Positions 12,601 through 22,949 of a stretch of 64,000 nucleotides of DNA are shown one piece after another. The translations under genes were made by a program, and so were the position numbers. Each line of letters starts with the position of its first letter. Positions within the stretch are counted from its first letter, which is position 1. The notes beneath the pieces are model-generated. The model was not told the DNA's origin. It was given only the letters and a program-made list of their open reading frames with translations, and made no database searches. Source of the stretch: Lampris incognitus (lineage: Eukaryota; Chordata; Actinopteri; Lampriformes; Lampridae); assembly GCF_029633865.1 (NCBI RefSeq), contig NC_079219.1, positions 19,669,717 through 19,733,716 of the forward strand, given 5' to 3'.

Positions 12601-13035
12601 AAGGGCGACCGGGTGGCGTAGCAGTCTATTCTGTTGCCTACCAACACAGGAATCAGCGATTTGAATCCCCATGTTACCTCCCTACAGATACAGTTGGATG
12701 TGTCTACGAGTGGGAAGCTGTATGTAGGTACATCCTGGTCACTGCAATAGCACCTCATCTGTCGGTCGGGGCGCCTGTTCGAGGGGAAGGGAGAACTGGG
12801 GGGAATAGCGTGATACTCCCACGCACTATGTCCCCCTGGTGAAATTCCTCACTGTCAGGTGAAAAGAAGCGGCTGGCAACTCCACATTTATCGGGGGAGG
12901 CATGTGATAGTCTGTAGCCCTCCCAAGATCGGCAGAGGGGGTGGAACAGAGATCAGGACAGCTCAGAAGAGTGGGGTAATTGGCTGGATACAACTGGGGA
13001 GAAAAAAAAGGGGGAAAAATCCAAAAAAAAAAAGG
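12601..13035 (+). mobile_element. SINE-B (tRNA-derived), full-length
   Basis: Head GGTGGCGTAGCAGTCTATTC (A-box region), B-box region GATTTGAATCCCC, a conserved body (GTGAAAAGAAGCGGCTGGCA) and an A-rich end. Flanked by an imperfect duplication GTTCTGTC/GTTGTGTC of the PLE tail it interrupts. Confidence 0.85.
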
Positions 13036-13544
13036 TTGTGTCCAGATGAACTGGTTCAACTTTCTGTGAATAGAAAATTGATTTTCAGAGCATCATTAAA
13101 TGGCACCAGGTAACATCTCAGTTTCATGCCATAACAAACTTTCTATTAATAGCATCTGTATATATTTTTTGGGTCCTTTGTTATATTGCGTTTGGTTGTG
13201 TGTGGTGTGTGCGCGTTTGTTTTCGCTGTCCACGGCTAATCTACTGAGCCTATAAGCCTGATTTTTTATTTTATTTGTTTGCAGTTATGACTGTATGATC
13301 AAGAACCTCTCGTGGTTGGGGTGATTCAAAACCTTTGAAAAACATTTGTTCTTGCTACAGCCGCTCCCTCTCTTCATTCACTCTCTAGTTAGCCAACATT
13401 GCTCTCTATCACTATCTGATCTAAGTCAACCTGATGTACGACTCTTGATTGTATTTTGCAAATCGTTCACTCTCAGCACAGGAGAACTGGAGGAACACTG
13501 GATGAACCAAAAAATAACAACTTCTGTCATTATTTTCATAGTAT

Positions 13545-14832
13545 TGTAGCAAATTCAGGGGGCAGCCGGGAACCGCCGCATCCAGGATGCGAACCCTGTT
13601 CGGACCCTTTAGTCGACTGGTTAGTGCAGTCGGGCAACCTTGATTCGCAACCCGGCTGCGGCGGTTCCCGGCTGCCCCCTGAATTCACTACATTGGTGTC
13701 ACAAGTGGGATGGTGAGACTGTGAGGCCTCTGGGCGCACGTGCTTCCTATGGCCTCATAGTCTCACCATCGCACTTCTGACACCAATGTAGCAAATTCCA
13801 GGGGCAGCCGAGAACTGCTGTAGCCGGGACCCGAACCTGGATCTCCCGCACCATGGGTGACTATGTTAACCAGTCAACTAAACCCATTTAAACCCATCCA
13901 ACACATTTGCCAAGGGCTAGCTAGTCTAATCATCTGTGGTCGTTACACTACCCCGCTCCTTCAGGAAGCACGTCCCCGCGTTTCAGCATACTAGCTCCCT
14001 CACGTCTCTGGGTGCAAGCACTTCGAATGGCCTCATGGTCTCACCATCCCACTTCTGACACCAATGTAACGAATTCTGGGGGCAGCCGGAAACTGCCGCA
14101 GCCGGGACGCGAACCTGGATCTCCTGCAGCATGGGCAACTACGTTAACCAGTTAACTAAAGGGTCTGACCCGGGTTTGCACCCCGGCTGCGGCGGTTCCT
14201 GGCTACCCCCTGAATTCACTACATTGGTGTCAGAAGTGAGATGGTGAGACCGTGAGGCCATCAGATGTGCGCATGCCCAGAGGTGTGCGGGGGCTGATAT
14301 GCTGAAGCCCAGGGATGCACTTCCCAAAGGAGGGGGTAGTGTAACGATCACGAATGACTAGATTTGCTAGCTTGTTGGCTAACGGGTCAGACCTTTTAGT
14401 CGACTAGTTAGCGCAGTCTCCCGTGGTGCGGGCGACCCAGGTTCGCAGCTGGGACACGAACCCGGGTCGCCCACACCATGGGCGACTGTGCTAACCAGTC
14501 GACTAAGTCCGACCTGGGTTAATGTACCGGCTGCGGCAGTTCCCGGTTGCCTCCTGAATTACATCAGTGGAGAAGTGGGATGGTGAGACCATGAGGCCAT
14601 TGGAAGCGTGTGCACCCAGAAGTGTGAGGGAGCTGGTATGCTAAAGCGCAGGGATGCGCTTCCCGAAGAAGGGGGGAGTAGTGTAATGATCATGAATGAG
14701 TAGACTCACTAGCCAGTTAGCTAACAAGTCGGACCCTTTAGTTGACTGGTTAACGTAGTTGCCCGTGGTGCGGGAGATCCGGGTTTGTGTCCCAGTTGCA
14801 GCAGTTCCCGGCTGCTCCCCGAATTCGCTACA
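13545..14832. mobile_element. Palindromic array of very short LTRs (TRIM-like, tRNA-Leu primed)
   Basis: Built from a short LTR (TGTAAYGATC...GCTACA; the complete right-hand one is 14682-14832, 151 bp), a primer-binding site TGGTGTCAGAAGTGGGAT complementary to the 3' end of tRNA-Leu, about 100 bp of non-coding internal sequence and a G-rich tract (GAAGAAGGGGGGAG). PBS copies: plus 13694-13711 and 14225-14242, minus 13768-13785 and 14046-14063. LTRs on the plus strand are at about 14340-14563 and 14682-14832, and on the minus strand at about 13787-13952. No coding. Both outer ends are LTR 3' termini, inverted, between GTAT repeats (13541-13544, 14833-14836). Confidence 0.75.
14396..14506. repeat. 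Long inverted repeat inside one short LTR
   Basis: Arms of about 50 bp (TTAGTCGACTAGTTAGC... and its reverse complement ending GACTAA) face each other inside the 14340-14563 LTR, making it about 70 bp longer than its neighbour. Confidence 0.75.
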
Positions 14833-14836
14833 GTAT

Positions 14837-16226
14837 GATAAAGCCGGGTAAAAAGTTTACGCTCGCACATGCACAACTTACATCTACAACTGACTTTTCC
14901 TGGTAGACGAAAAAAGGGGTGGTTTGTTGCCAAGTCTGAGCACCGGAGAAGGGTAGATAAGCCTGGCGAGGATATCCTCTTGTTCATATCTGATACTGAT
15001 TATTCCGAGTCACTATCCATTCAGTTTAAAGTGGAACAAATCCCCCAGGTCTGAGCTTAACTCCATCCACTGTATAATTTTGAAAAAATGCTAAGAAGTG
15101 GGCATGGTGCTTTTGAGGGGGGTAGGGTTTGGATGTGTGAGGCAGAAGCATGAGCAGGAGTAGCTGGGGAGATCATGAGAAGGACACAGCCCCGAGTCTC
15201 TGGCCCGCCGCCATACCCAGTCCCCTCCACATAGACGCCCCAACCGCCACGATGCAGATGCACCGCAGATGGAAGGGGCCGAGATGCAAGACGGCCCGTG
15301 GCTTTCTGGCGGCGGAGAGAGAGGGGCGATGGGACGACTGCTCCCCCAGCCGCAGGGCGAGCTCAGTCTGACTGGCCCAGTTGTCCGGTTGTGCTTCTAC
15401 AGCTGTCGAAAGCACCAGTGCACCACAATTTAAAATGATGAAATGAAACAATATAACTATAACTAACTGTAAATTAAGAGAAATTCAAAAGGTTGGTAGA
15501 AAATGAAATAAAGGCACAAGTTTAGCGAGTCTTGATCAGTCTCGGTCATATTTGAAAATGAGCATGGTTTCATGGACTCACACTGAAGGGCGGGGCTGGG
15601 GAGGTGGGTCATCCATTTCTGATTAGAGAGCATTAACATTCTTTTTCTTTTTTTTTAATTTCATGACATATATAAGTCCCAACCTGTTGACTCTGTGTCA
15701 GCGTGGGCCTTGCAAGGTTCAGAGCTGATTTAAAACAGTAGATGGCGTGTTGAGCCATTCTGAACCCATGAAATGCCGATTTTTTAAAAATAAATTTGGT
15801 AAGAAATGTCAATATCAACACCAGCATTGATGTGTTTCATCAGTGTAGTCATATCATTCAGTTTACAACTCAAGGAACACGTTTAAGTGTTTAGCACCTC
15901 TTTAATAAATTCAAACCTGTAAAGTCCTGGAAGGAGAGTATAGTTTACAGACAGGTTTAGACAAACACATACATAAAGAAGCATTAACGAAAAGGCCAGT
16001 TAATATGAACAACGAAAGTAATAAGTTGATAAAGTAGAGACATAAAGACAGGATGAGAAGCAGACAGACAGACAGAGATCATCAGACACAGAACTAAGAG
16101 AGACAGCTACAATTAGAGAGGCATCAAAATAATTCTTGGCCAATACAGACATGATTTATCCCGATTTCATTTTTTGCATAAAACCTGCCAATTTAACAGG
16201 GGTGTGTGGCCTTTTTATATCCACTA
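14837..16226. other. Stretch with a GC-rich patch, no recognised gene
   Basis: 15130-15400 is CpG- and GC-richer than its surroundings and holds overlapping open frames on both strands (e.g. minus 15451-15173). None resembles a family I know. Confidence 0.5.
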
Positions 16227-16313
16227 TACAGTACTGTGCAAAACTCATAGGCATATGTAAAACTATGTAAAGTTAAGAAGCTTTAGAAAATAATGAAATG
16301 AAAAAAGTTTCTA

Positions 16314-17786
16314 CTACTACCACTACTACTATCAGCTGCTCCCATTAGGGGTCGCTACAGCGGATCATCTGTTTCCATTTCTCCCTGTCTTCTGCATCTT
16401 CCTCTGTCACACCAGCCACCTGCATGTCCTCCCTCACCACATCCATAAACCTTCTCTTTGGCCTTCCTCTTTTCCTCTTCCCTGGCAGCTCCATATTCAG
16501 CATCCTTCTCCCAATATAACAAGCATCTCTCCTCCACACATTTCCAAGCGTTTCACCTCTCATCCAAGAGGCTTCCTCAGTTCGTGCCTTTCTGACTAGC
16601 TTGGTCTAGTCAGAAAGGCACGAACTGAGGAAGCCTCTTGGATGAGAGGTGAAACGTCTTCACGGATATATACCAAGTCCAGTTGCACTTGATTCAACTC
16701 CTTTGGATAACCATGACCTGGATGAATGAGAACATTCACAGACACATTTCCAAGCCATCTCAATCTTGCCTCTCTTGCTTTGTCTCCAAACCATCCAATC
16801 TGAGCTGTCTCTCTAATATCTAATCATTCATAATCCTGTCCTTCTTCATCACACCCAATGAAAATCTTAGCACCTTCAACTCTGCCACCTCCAGCTCTGC
16901 CTCGTGTCTTTTCATCAGTGCCACTGTCTCCAAACCATATAACATAGCTGGTCTCACAACCATCTTGTAAACTTTCCCTTTAACTCTTGCTGGTACCCTT
17001 CTGTCGCAAATCACTCCTGGCACTCTTCTCCACCCACTCCACCCTGCCTGCACTCTCTTCTTCACTCCCCGCTACTTTGGACAGTTGACCCCAAGTATTT
17101 AAACCCATACGCCTTTGTCACCTCTACTCCTTGCATCCTCACCATTCCACTGTCCTCCCTCTCATTCACACATATGTATTCCCTCTTGCTCCTTCTGACT
17201 TCCATTCCTCTTCTCTCCAGTGCATACCTCCACCTCTCCAGGCTCTCCTCAACCTGCAGCCTACTCTCACTACAGATCACAATGTCATCCTCAGACATCG
17301 TAGTCCACTGAGACTCCTGCCTGATCTCGTCCATCAACCTGTCCATCACCATTGCAAACAAGAAAGGGCTCAGAGCTGATTCTTGATGTAATCCTACCTC
17401 CACCTTGAACCCAATCTGTCATTCCAACCACACACCTCACCATTGTCACACTTTCCTCATACGTATCCTGCACCACTCCTACATACTTCTCTGCAACTCC
17501 TGACTTCCTCATACAATACCACACCTCCTCTCTTGGCACCCTGTCATATACTTTCTCTAAATCTACAGACACAATGTAACTCCTTCTGGCCTTCTCTATA
17601 CTTCTCAATCAACATTCTCAAACATCGCATCTGTGGTGCTCTTTCGTGGCATGAAATACTGCTGCCCGCTAATCATCACCTCTCCTCTTAACCTAGCTTC
17701 TATTACTCTTTCCCATATCTTCATGCTGTGGCTGATCAACTTTATGCCTCTTTAACTGCTACAGTTCTGCACATTGCCTTTGTTCT
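16314..17786 (-). mobile_element. RTE-clade LINE, 5'-truncated, within the Tc1 element
   Basis: Exact 15-bp target duplications (TGAAAAAAGTTTCTA) at 16299-16313 and 17787-17801. The 3' end is the (TAG)n-type tail next to GGTCGCTACAGCGGATCATC. Minus-strand fragments include ALSPFLFAMVMDRLMDEIRQ, DDIVICSES (FADD-equivalent box degraded to SEDD), VRPAMLYGLETVALMKRHE and RRMLNMELPGKRKRGRPKRR. Frames are broken, and a hairpin element is inserted at 16550-16741. Confidence 0.88.
16550..16741. mobile_element. Hairpin-forming PLE-tail-like insertion in the RTE LINE
   Basis: Flanked by perfect 14-bp duplications ACACATTTCCAAGC (16536-16549 and 16742-16755). The left part is a near-perfect inverted repeat of about 35 bp per arm around CTAGCTTGGTCTAG (16568-16638). 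It is followed by TGAAACGTCTTC and a GTCCAG...TGATTCAACT tail resembling the Penelope-like tails elsewhere in the window. Confidence 0.7.
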
Positions 17787-17842
17787 TGAAAAAAGTTTCT
17801 ATGTATCAAAAAATTATTATAAAAAGCAGTGAGAAGAAAAAA

Positions 17843-18022
17843 GAAAGCCACTTTATTTTCGTCATCATACAGGTTACAATGAAATTTGTTCTCTGCATTT
17901 AGCCCATCCTATTGTATATCAGCAGTGGGCAGCTGCAACGCCCGGGGATCAACTCCAGTTCTTCTTTCCAATGCCTTGGTCAGGGACACAGACACAAGTA
18001 TTAACCCTAACATGTGTCTTTA
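17843..18022 (-). mobile_element. SINE-A, 5'-truncated copy
   Basis: Reverse complement of the 3' part of the SINE seen at 50828 and 51368: GACCAAGGCA, GGAGTTGATCCC, CAGCTGCCCACTGC and GTGACAAA-like tail segments in the same order. Confidence 0.7.
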
Positions 18023-18973
18023 AAAAGCCGTGATCAGTTAAACTAAATCAAATAAATATTTGGTGTGACCACCTTTTGCCTTTAAAACTGCATCGATTCT
18101 CTTTGGTATACTGTTGTGCATTTTTAGAAGAAATTTGGCAGGTAGATTATTTCCAAGCATCTTGGAGAACTTGCCACAGTTCTTCTGCAGACTTTAGTTG
18201 TCTGGCTTGCTTCTGTCTCGCCAGGTAATCCCAGACAGCCTTGATGTTGAGATCAGGGTTCTGTGGAGGCTATCATTCCATATGCTGAAGAACTCCATGT
18301 TCTTCTTGCTGAATATAGTAGTTCTTTGACCTTGGCTGTGTTTGGAGTCATTATCCTGCTGCAGAATTAAGTTGGGACCGATCAGACGCCTTGCTGATGG
18401 TACAGCGTGATGGATAGGCATCTGCTTGTACTTTTCAGCACTGAGGATTCCATTAATTCTGACCAGATCTCCAACTCCATTTGCAGAAATGCAGCCCCAA
18501 ACCTGCAGGGAACCTCAACTGTGCTTCAATGTTGGCTGCAGGCACTCATTCATGTGGCACTCTCCAGCTCCTCTACAGACACACTGCCTCCTGTTTGAGC
18601 TAAAATTTTCAAATCTTGGCTCATCAGTCCACAGCCATTGCTGTCACTGTTTAGCACCCCAGTCCTTGTACTTTCATGTGGAGATGAGTCTCTTGGCTTT
18701 GTTTCCACCTCAGAGTAATGGCTAGTTGGCAGCAACTCTTCCATGAAAACCACTTTTGACAGGATTTTCCTGACTTTCGAAGTGTGTAGATGGGTCCCAG
18801 TGGTTTCTGTGGGTTAAGAGCTGATAGCACTGCTGAACTTGTTCTGATTTCGAAGGGAGGTCAGTTTGATGTATCTCTCATCTGCAGCACTCTGCTGCAG
18901 TTTCCATGGCCAATCACTGCGTTTCTATTCCACAGCCATGCCTGTTTCTTTGTGTTTCCTCAGAAGAGCTTGG

Positions 18974-19138
18974 ACACACATAAGGCTGAGTCCTTACCGC
19001 AGCGGCCTGGGTTCGAATCTGGCCCAGGCCCTTTGCTGCATGTCATCCCCTCTCTCTCCCCTGTCTTTCCTGTCTCTCTCGACTATTGCTATCTAATAAA
19101 GGCAGAAAATGCCAGGAAAAAAAATCTAAAAGAAAGAA
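18974..19138 (+). mobile_element. SINE-C (tRNA-derived), 5'-truncated
   Basis: Perfect 12-bp duplication AGAAGAGCTTGG at 18962-18973 and 19139-19150. It contains the B box GGGTTCGAATCTGG and the CATGTCATCCCCTCTCTCTC body, lacks the A box, and ends in an A-rich tail. It is a sister of the full copy at 62183. Confidence 0.85.
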
Positions 19139-19569
19139 AGAAGAGCTTGGGCAGCACATCTTGAAACTCCTGTCTGCCAAGAAATTTCTGCTTGGGAGAG
19201 ACCTTGCTGATGCAGGATGACCACCTTGTGTCTTGTTGCTATGCTCACTCTTGCCGTGGTATATGAATTGCTGATTTGAAGGTTTGCCATCTCCCACACC
19301 CTCACTGTTTTAGTTGGTTGTCTTTCACCCAGTTTGATTCCTCCTACACCTGTTTCTGTTTCAGTCAATCAGTTTGGGTCAATGAACTCATTGTGTCATT
19401 GATCATTAACACTTGTTATCTTTGCTCAATCATGCACTGGGCTATATACCTATAAAGTAAGTTATTATCTGAATCTGAGTGGTCTATTACTTAATGTTAC
19501 TTTCTTTAAATACAAAAATGTCCATGTAACATTTAATTTTAGGAAAAAGAATGCAAATCTAAAATTTGC

Positions 19570-19960
19570 TACCTTCGTCTTTCGGCTGCTCGCATTAGGG
19601 GTTGCCACAGCGGATCATCCTTTTCCACCTCTTTCTGTCCTTTGCATCTTCCTCTGTCATGTCAACCACCTGCATGTCCTTCCTCACCACATCCTCTTTG
19701 GCCTTCTTCTTACCCTTTTGCCTGGCAGCTCTATCTTCAGCATCATTCCCCCAATATATCCAGCATCTCTACTCCTCCTCCTCCTCCCCCGAAAATCTTA
19801 ACATCTTCAACTCTGCCACCTCCAGCTCAACCTCCCGTCTTTTCATCACTGCCACCGTCGCCAAACCATACAACATAGCTGGTCTCACTACCATCTTGCA
19901 AACCTTCCCTTTCACTCTTGCTGGTACCCTTCTATTGCAATCACTCATGACACTCTTCTG
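19570..19960 (-). mobile_element. RTE-clade LINE 3' fragment
   Basis: Shares CATTAGGGGTTGCCACAGCG and the adjacent coding sequence with the LINE at 16314-17786, and is more diverged. It lies near the right end of the Tc1 element. Confidence 0.75.
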
Positions 19961-20040
19961 ACACTAATGCAGAAAACAAACATCTAAGAAAAAAATTATA
20001 GAAGAATCTAGGGTGCCAAGGAATTTTACACAGTACTGTA

Positions 20041-20588
20041 CATGATGACTATTAGCTCACCGTATTAGCTAGGTTTCCCTTGTGTAGTATACTAGGAATC
20101 CACTAATGCTGACACTGGTATCAGATAATGGTATTGTAGATATGTTAACTATGGTCTTGAACCAATATCAAGCACAGTTCAAATATTTGGAGAATTAAAT
20201 TACATTAAATCTGACAATGTGATGGCTAAAGCAGGCTCTTTATCAAATTAGTCTGAATATATGATTATTATATGAGTAATATACCCATGTGATATTAGCT
20301 TCGAGTGATAAATAGTAGAATTCTGATTAACATAAAACCATTTCATGTCAGTTCACTAACAAAGCCCAGTCTTGTTAACACCATTTGAAATGCTGACTTA
20401 ACGCTCACGTGCCGCCAAACAATCAACAACCCTTGGTAATACAGAATAACAACGAGGACCAAAGCCAATTTCTGCCACAGCAGGGTAGCCTTAAATAGTT
20501 CTATTCACCAATCATAAAGTTAATTCCTATGTCATGTCAACGCTATAAATCTCGTGATATTGCGTTTCTTTTGGTATCCTTTAACTGG
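20041..20588. other. AT-rich stretch, nothing recognised
   Basis: No exon, RNA or repeat boundary could be supported between the Tc1 and the hAT MITE. Confidence 0.6.
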
Positions 20589-20596
20589 GTGATGTC

Positions 20597-21224
20597 CGGT
20601 GGCAGCTGGCCAGTACAGGGTGCTGGAGCACCGCCCCCTTCAAATAGCAAGAGATGAAAATCTACTTAAACATGTTAATATAATTTAGTTGTATAATGCA
20701 AATAATTATGAAATAAAAGTGTTTTTTTTGTTCTGTGGGTGCCTGTCAGCAGCCATTAAATATTGGTTCCAAATGGTATTTGGTTGATTTCTGTCTGAAT
20801 ACATGTACTTCCTGGGTGAGGGGCGCCGGCCAAACGATACCCTAAAGCTCTCAAACTTTGGTGAGCAGGTGACCTGAGGCTGTCTAATTTGTTTCTTCAG
20901 ATTTTCCATGGGGCGCAGTTCTGTGCGCCCCAGACACTTCCACTTTTGTTGGCAGCGAATTGGGTTTAATTGAGTTTAATGTTTTTTTACATAATGTGAC
21001 TGGACAATTCTCGTGGCTGTCAATCACGTCCACATCCACCACGACACCTCGTCTCGACTGTCAATCAGCCACCGTCTACAAACCCTGATATAATCTACAG
21101 GCTACATTGTCCTTTTTAATAACTCTGTGACCATGTGGGCATTAAAGCAGCTGTCAGGTGTGCTGCGCCAAGGTAAATTGCGCCCCCCCTCACCAAAAAA
21201 AATGTTTCGCACCAGCCGCCACTG
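20597..21224. mobile_element. hAT-type MITE, 628 bp
   Basis: Perfect 8-bp target duplications GTGATGTC (20589-20596, 21225-21232). Terminal inverted repeats are CGGTGGCAGCTGG (left) and CAGTGGCGGCTGGT (reverse of right). No transposase coding is visible. The 8-bp duplication and CAGTGG termini fit the hAT superfamily. Confidence 0.85.
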
Positions 21225-22318
21225 GTGATGTCTCTCCACTGGAAGCTACTAGAACGCTGTAAGCCATCGCAACGGTCCAAGGGTGATACTTGAAGAGGGG
21301 CTGTCACCAGCTGCCAATGACAGAGCAGAGGCTTAGTCACATGATCTGAGGATCGCAACGGAGGTGTGGAGGGGGGAGGGGGGGCAAGCGGCTTTTCGAC
21401 CTGCTAACTGCTGAGCAGGTGGAACACACGCTAATCCATATGAGAAAGACAGAAACACGAAAAAATAGAGAACGGAATCGAGAAAGTGAGAGACAGCGCC
21501 CCTCCCTTCACCAACTTGACCTTAAGCAGCTCTGCGACAAATATAACTATTCATTTAGATTTGTCTTCGTCTTTCATAGCTTGGCACGAGAGGAAAAAAA
21601 CCCTTATTAGGTGGGAAGACAAAATTAATCAACTGAGACCATCAGGACAATGTACTAGCAATCCAATTAAATTAGAACATTAGACTGAACTGGTCTCTCT
21701 GGCTCCGGGGTTCATTTGGCTGTCAGTGGCTCAACCTGTTGCACGAATCCAGGTAGTTTCCGAATGGCCCGTCTTGTAACATTTAAAAGACTAGTTTAGC
21801 CGTGTGACGATTTTTCCCCGCTTGCTTGATGAACACGTCCATGCAACATAAACTATAGATATCAACACTTTGTAGTTATAACCAGGAGAGATACTGAACC
21901 CAAGTTAAACCGCTGAAGCAGATTACTTCGACTCAGTACACGATCCGTCAGGCAAACTGCCTGAGATTGGACATGAATTGTATGAGTTGTTGGGGAAAAG
22001 AACAGTGTTATCACCTGTATAACGGCGGTGGGAAGAGTATGAGGGGCGAACAATGCCTTGGACCCAAAAGGACGTTAAGACATTTTGTCTGTGTACTGTG
22101 CTCATTCAAGATAGGCGCTCTCCTGGTAATCAGGCCAGATGAGTTCGGTTGAGCGGCTAACGTTAGCTGAATTAACACTAACCTGTATAGCTAATTAGCT
22201 AACAACTAGCTCCACCTGGTTGCTACTGGCGCTCCGAGTCGCGAAGAGCAGAGAACGCTCTTTAACAAACTCTCGGCCAACAAAAGATGCTCCCGGGTCC
22301 ATGCCGCATTTCCCTTAC

Positions 22319-22436
22319 CTTAATGAACAAGAGCAACTCTTAAAAAGCCAGCGTTGTTGTCCGGACAAAATAAATCACATTTCCTGTGTCTGTCTCTACA
22401 ACTTGCTTGGAGTCATCCTCCTGTTGTCATAGCACT
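22319..22436 (-). promoter_or_regulatory. BBS9: Putative BBS9 untranslated exon 1 and promoter with X-box-like site
   Basis: Minus strand: AGTGCTATGACAAC (22436-22423) matches 11 of 14 positions of the classical RFX X-box GTTGCTATGGCAAC. About 105 bp downstream lies a consensus donor (CATTAAG|GTAAGGG, exon edge 22319). Just upstream is TGCGCAC, an NRF1-like half site. RFX X-boxes near the start site are known for BBS genes. The assignment rests on position between BBS9 exon 1 and NT5C3A, strand and motif only. Confidence 0.38.
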
Positions 22437-22949
22437 GACGCTCAGTGTAGATAGACACTAGTGCGCAGATGCGGGCATAAGAGACCAAGGGCTGATGGGA
22501 AATTGAGTGTGAGGAGTCTGAAAAGCTTGAGCTGACCGTCAATTGGTTCGGTTTGGGGTAGATCAACGAGGTTTAATGTACTATTTTTGTTGCAAAATTG
22601 CCTAGTAAATGCAAGGATAATCTGCATGCTCATGTTATATACTTTCACACGTTCATATTTATATAAAATTTATTGAACGTGCAATAAGAGGGAAATTCCT
22701 TGGTAGTTACTCCCTACATCAAAGAAGGTTGAATCAGTTCATCTGGACACAACGTTTATTGACAGCTACGTTTCATCACTAAACTAAGTGACATACATCT
22801 TCAGTCTAAACTGACTGCAGATATCCCCACCCCTTATAAACAATACAGTACAATACAGCGCCTAACGACCGAAACCAACGTTCGGTTTCATATGCAAATA
22901 TGGGTTTGACCACTGATCATGTGCACTATATAATACTACTAGAAGAACT

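Larger units (their letters stand above)
12007..13075 (+). mobile_element. Penelope-like retroelement (PLE), 5'-truncated copy
   Basis: The left end is an inverted piece of the element's own tail (GCATGCTCGATAATCCAGGT, about 12010). Next comes a C-terminal GIY-YIG coding remnant (12200-12358), then the 3' region (GGGTGGGGATACCTGCAG, about 12519; GATGAAACG box about 12568) and a tail ending TTCAACTTTCTGTG at about 13067. The tail is split by SINE-B (12601-13035). PLEs are known for partially inverted terminal repeats. Confidence 0.72.
16227..20040 (-). mobile_element. Tc1-like transposon invaded by several other elements
   Basis: Outer ends are TACAGTACTGTG (16227) and CACAGTACTGTA (20040), inverted and at TA. 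Minus-strand transposase pieces are an N-terminal part at 19368-19126 (RHKVVILHQQGLSQAEIS) and a C-terminal part at 18421-18194 (LILQQDNDSKHSQ). Inside are an RTE LINE (16314-17786), a SINE tail (17843-18022), a truncated SINE (18974-19138) and a second RTE fragment (19570-19960). The coding sequence is beyond function. Confidence 0.82.

Noticed and set aside
15057-15451. GC-rich patch with overlapping open frames as a host gene
   Set aside because: No family resemblance, no clear splice sites, and frames open on both strands from base composition.
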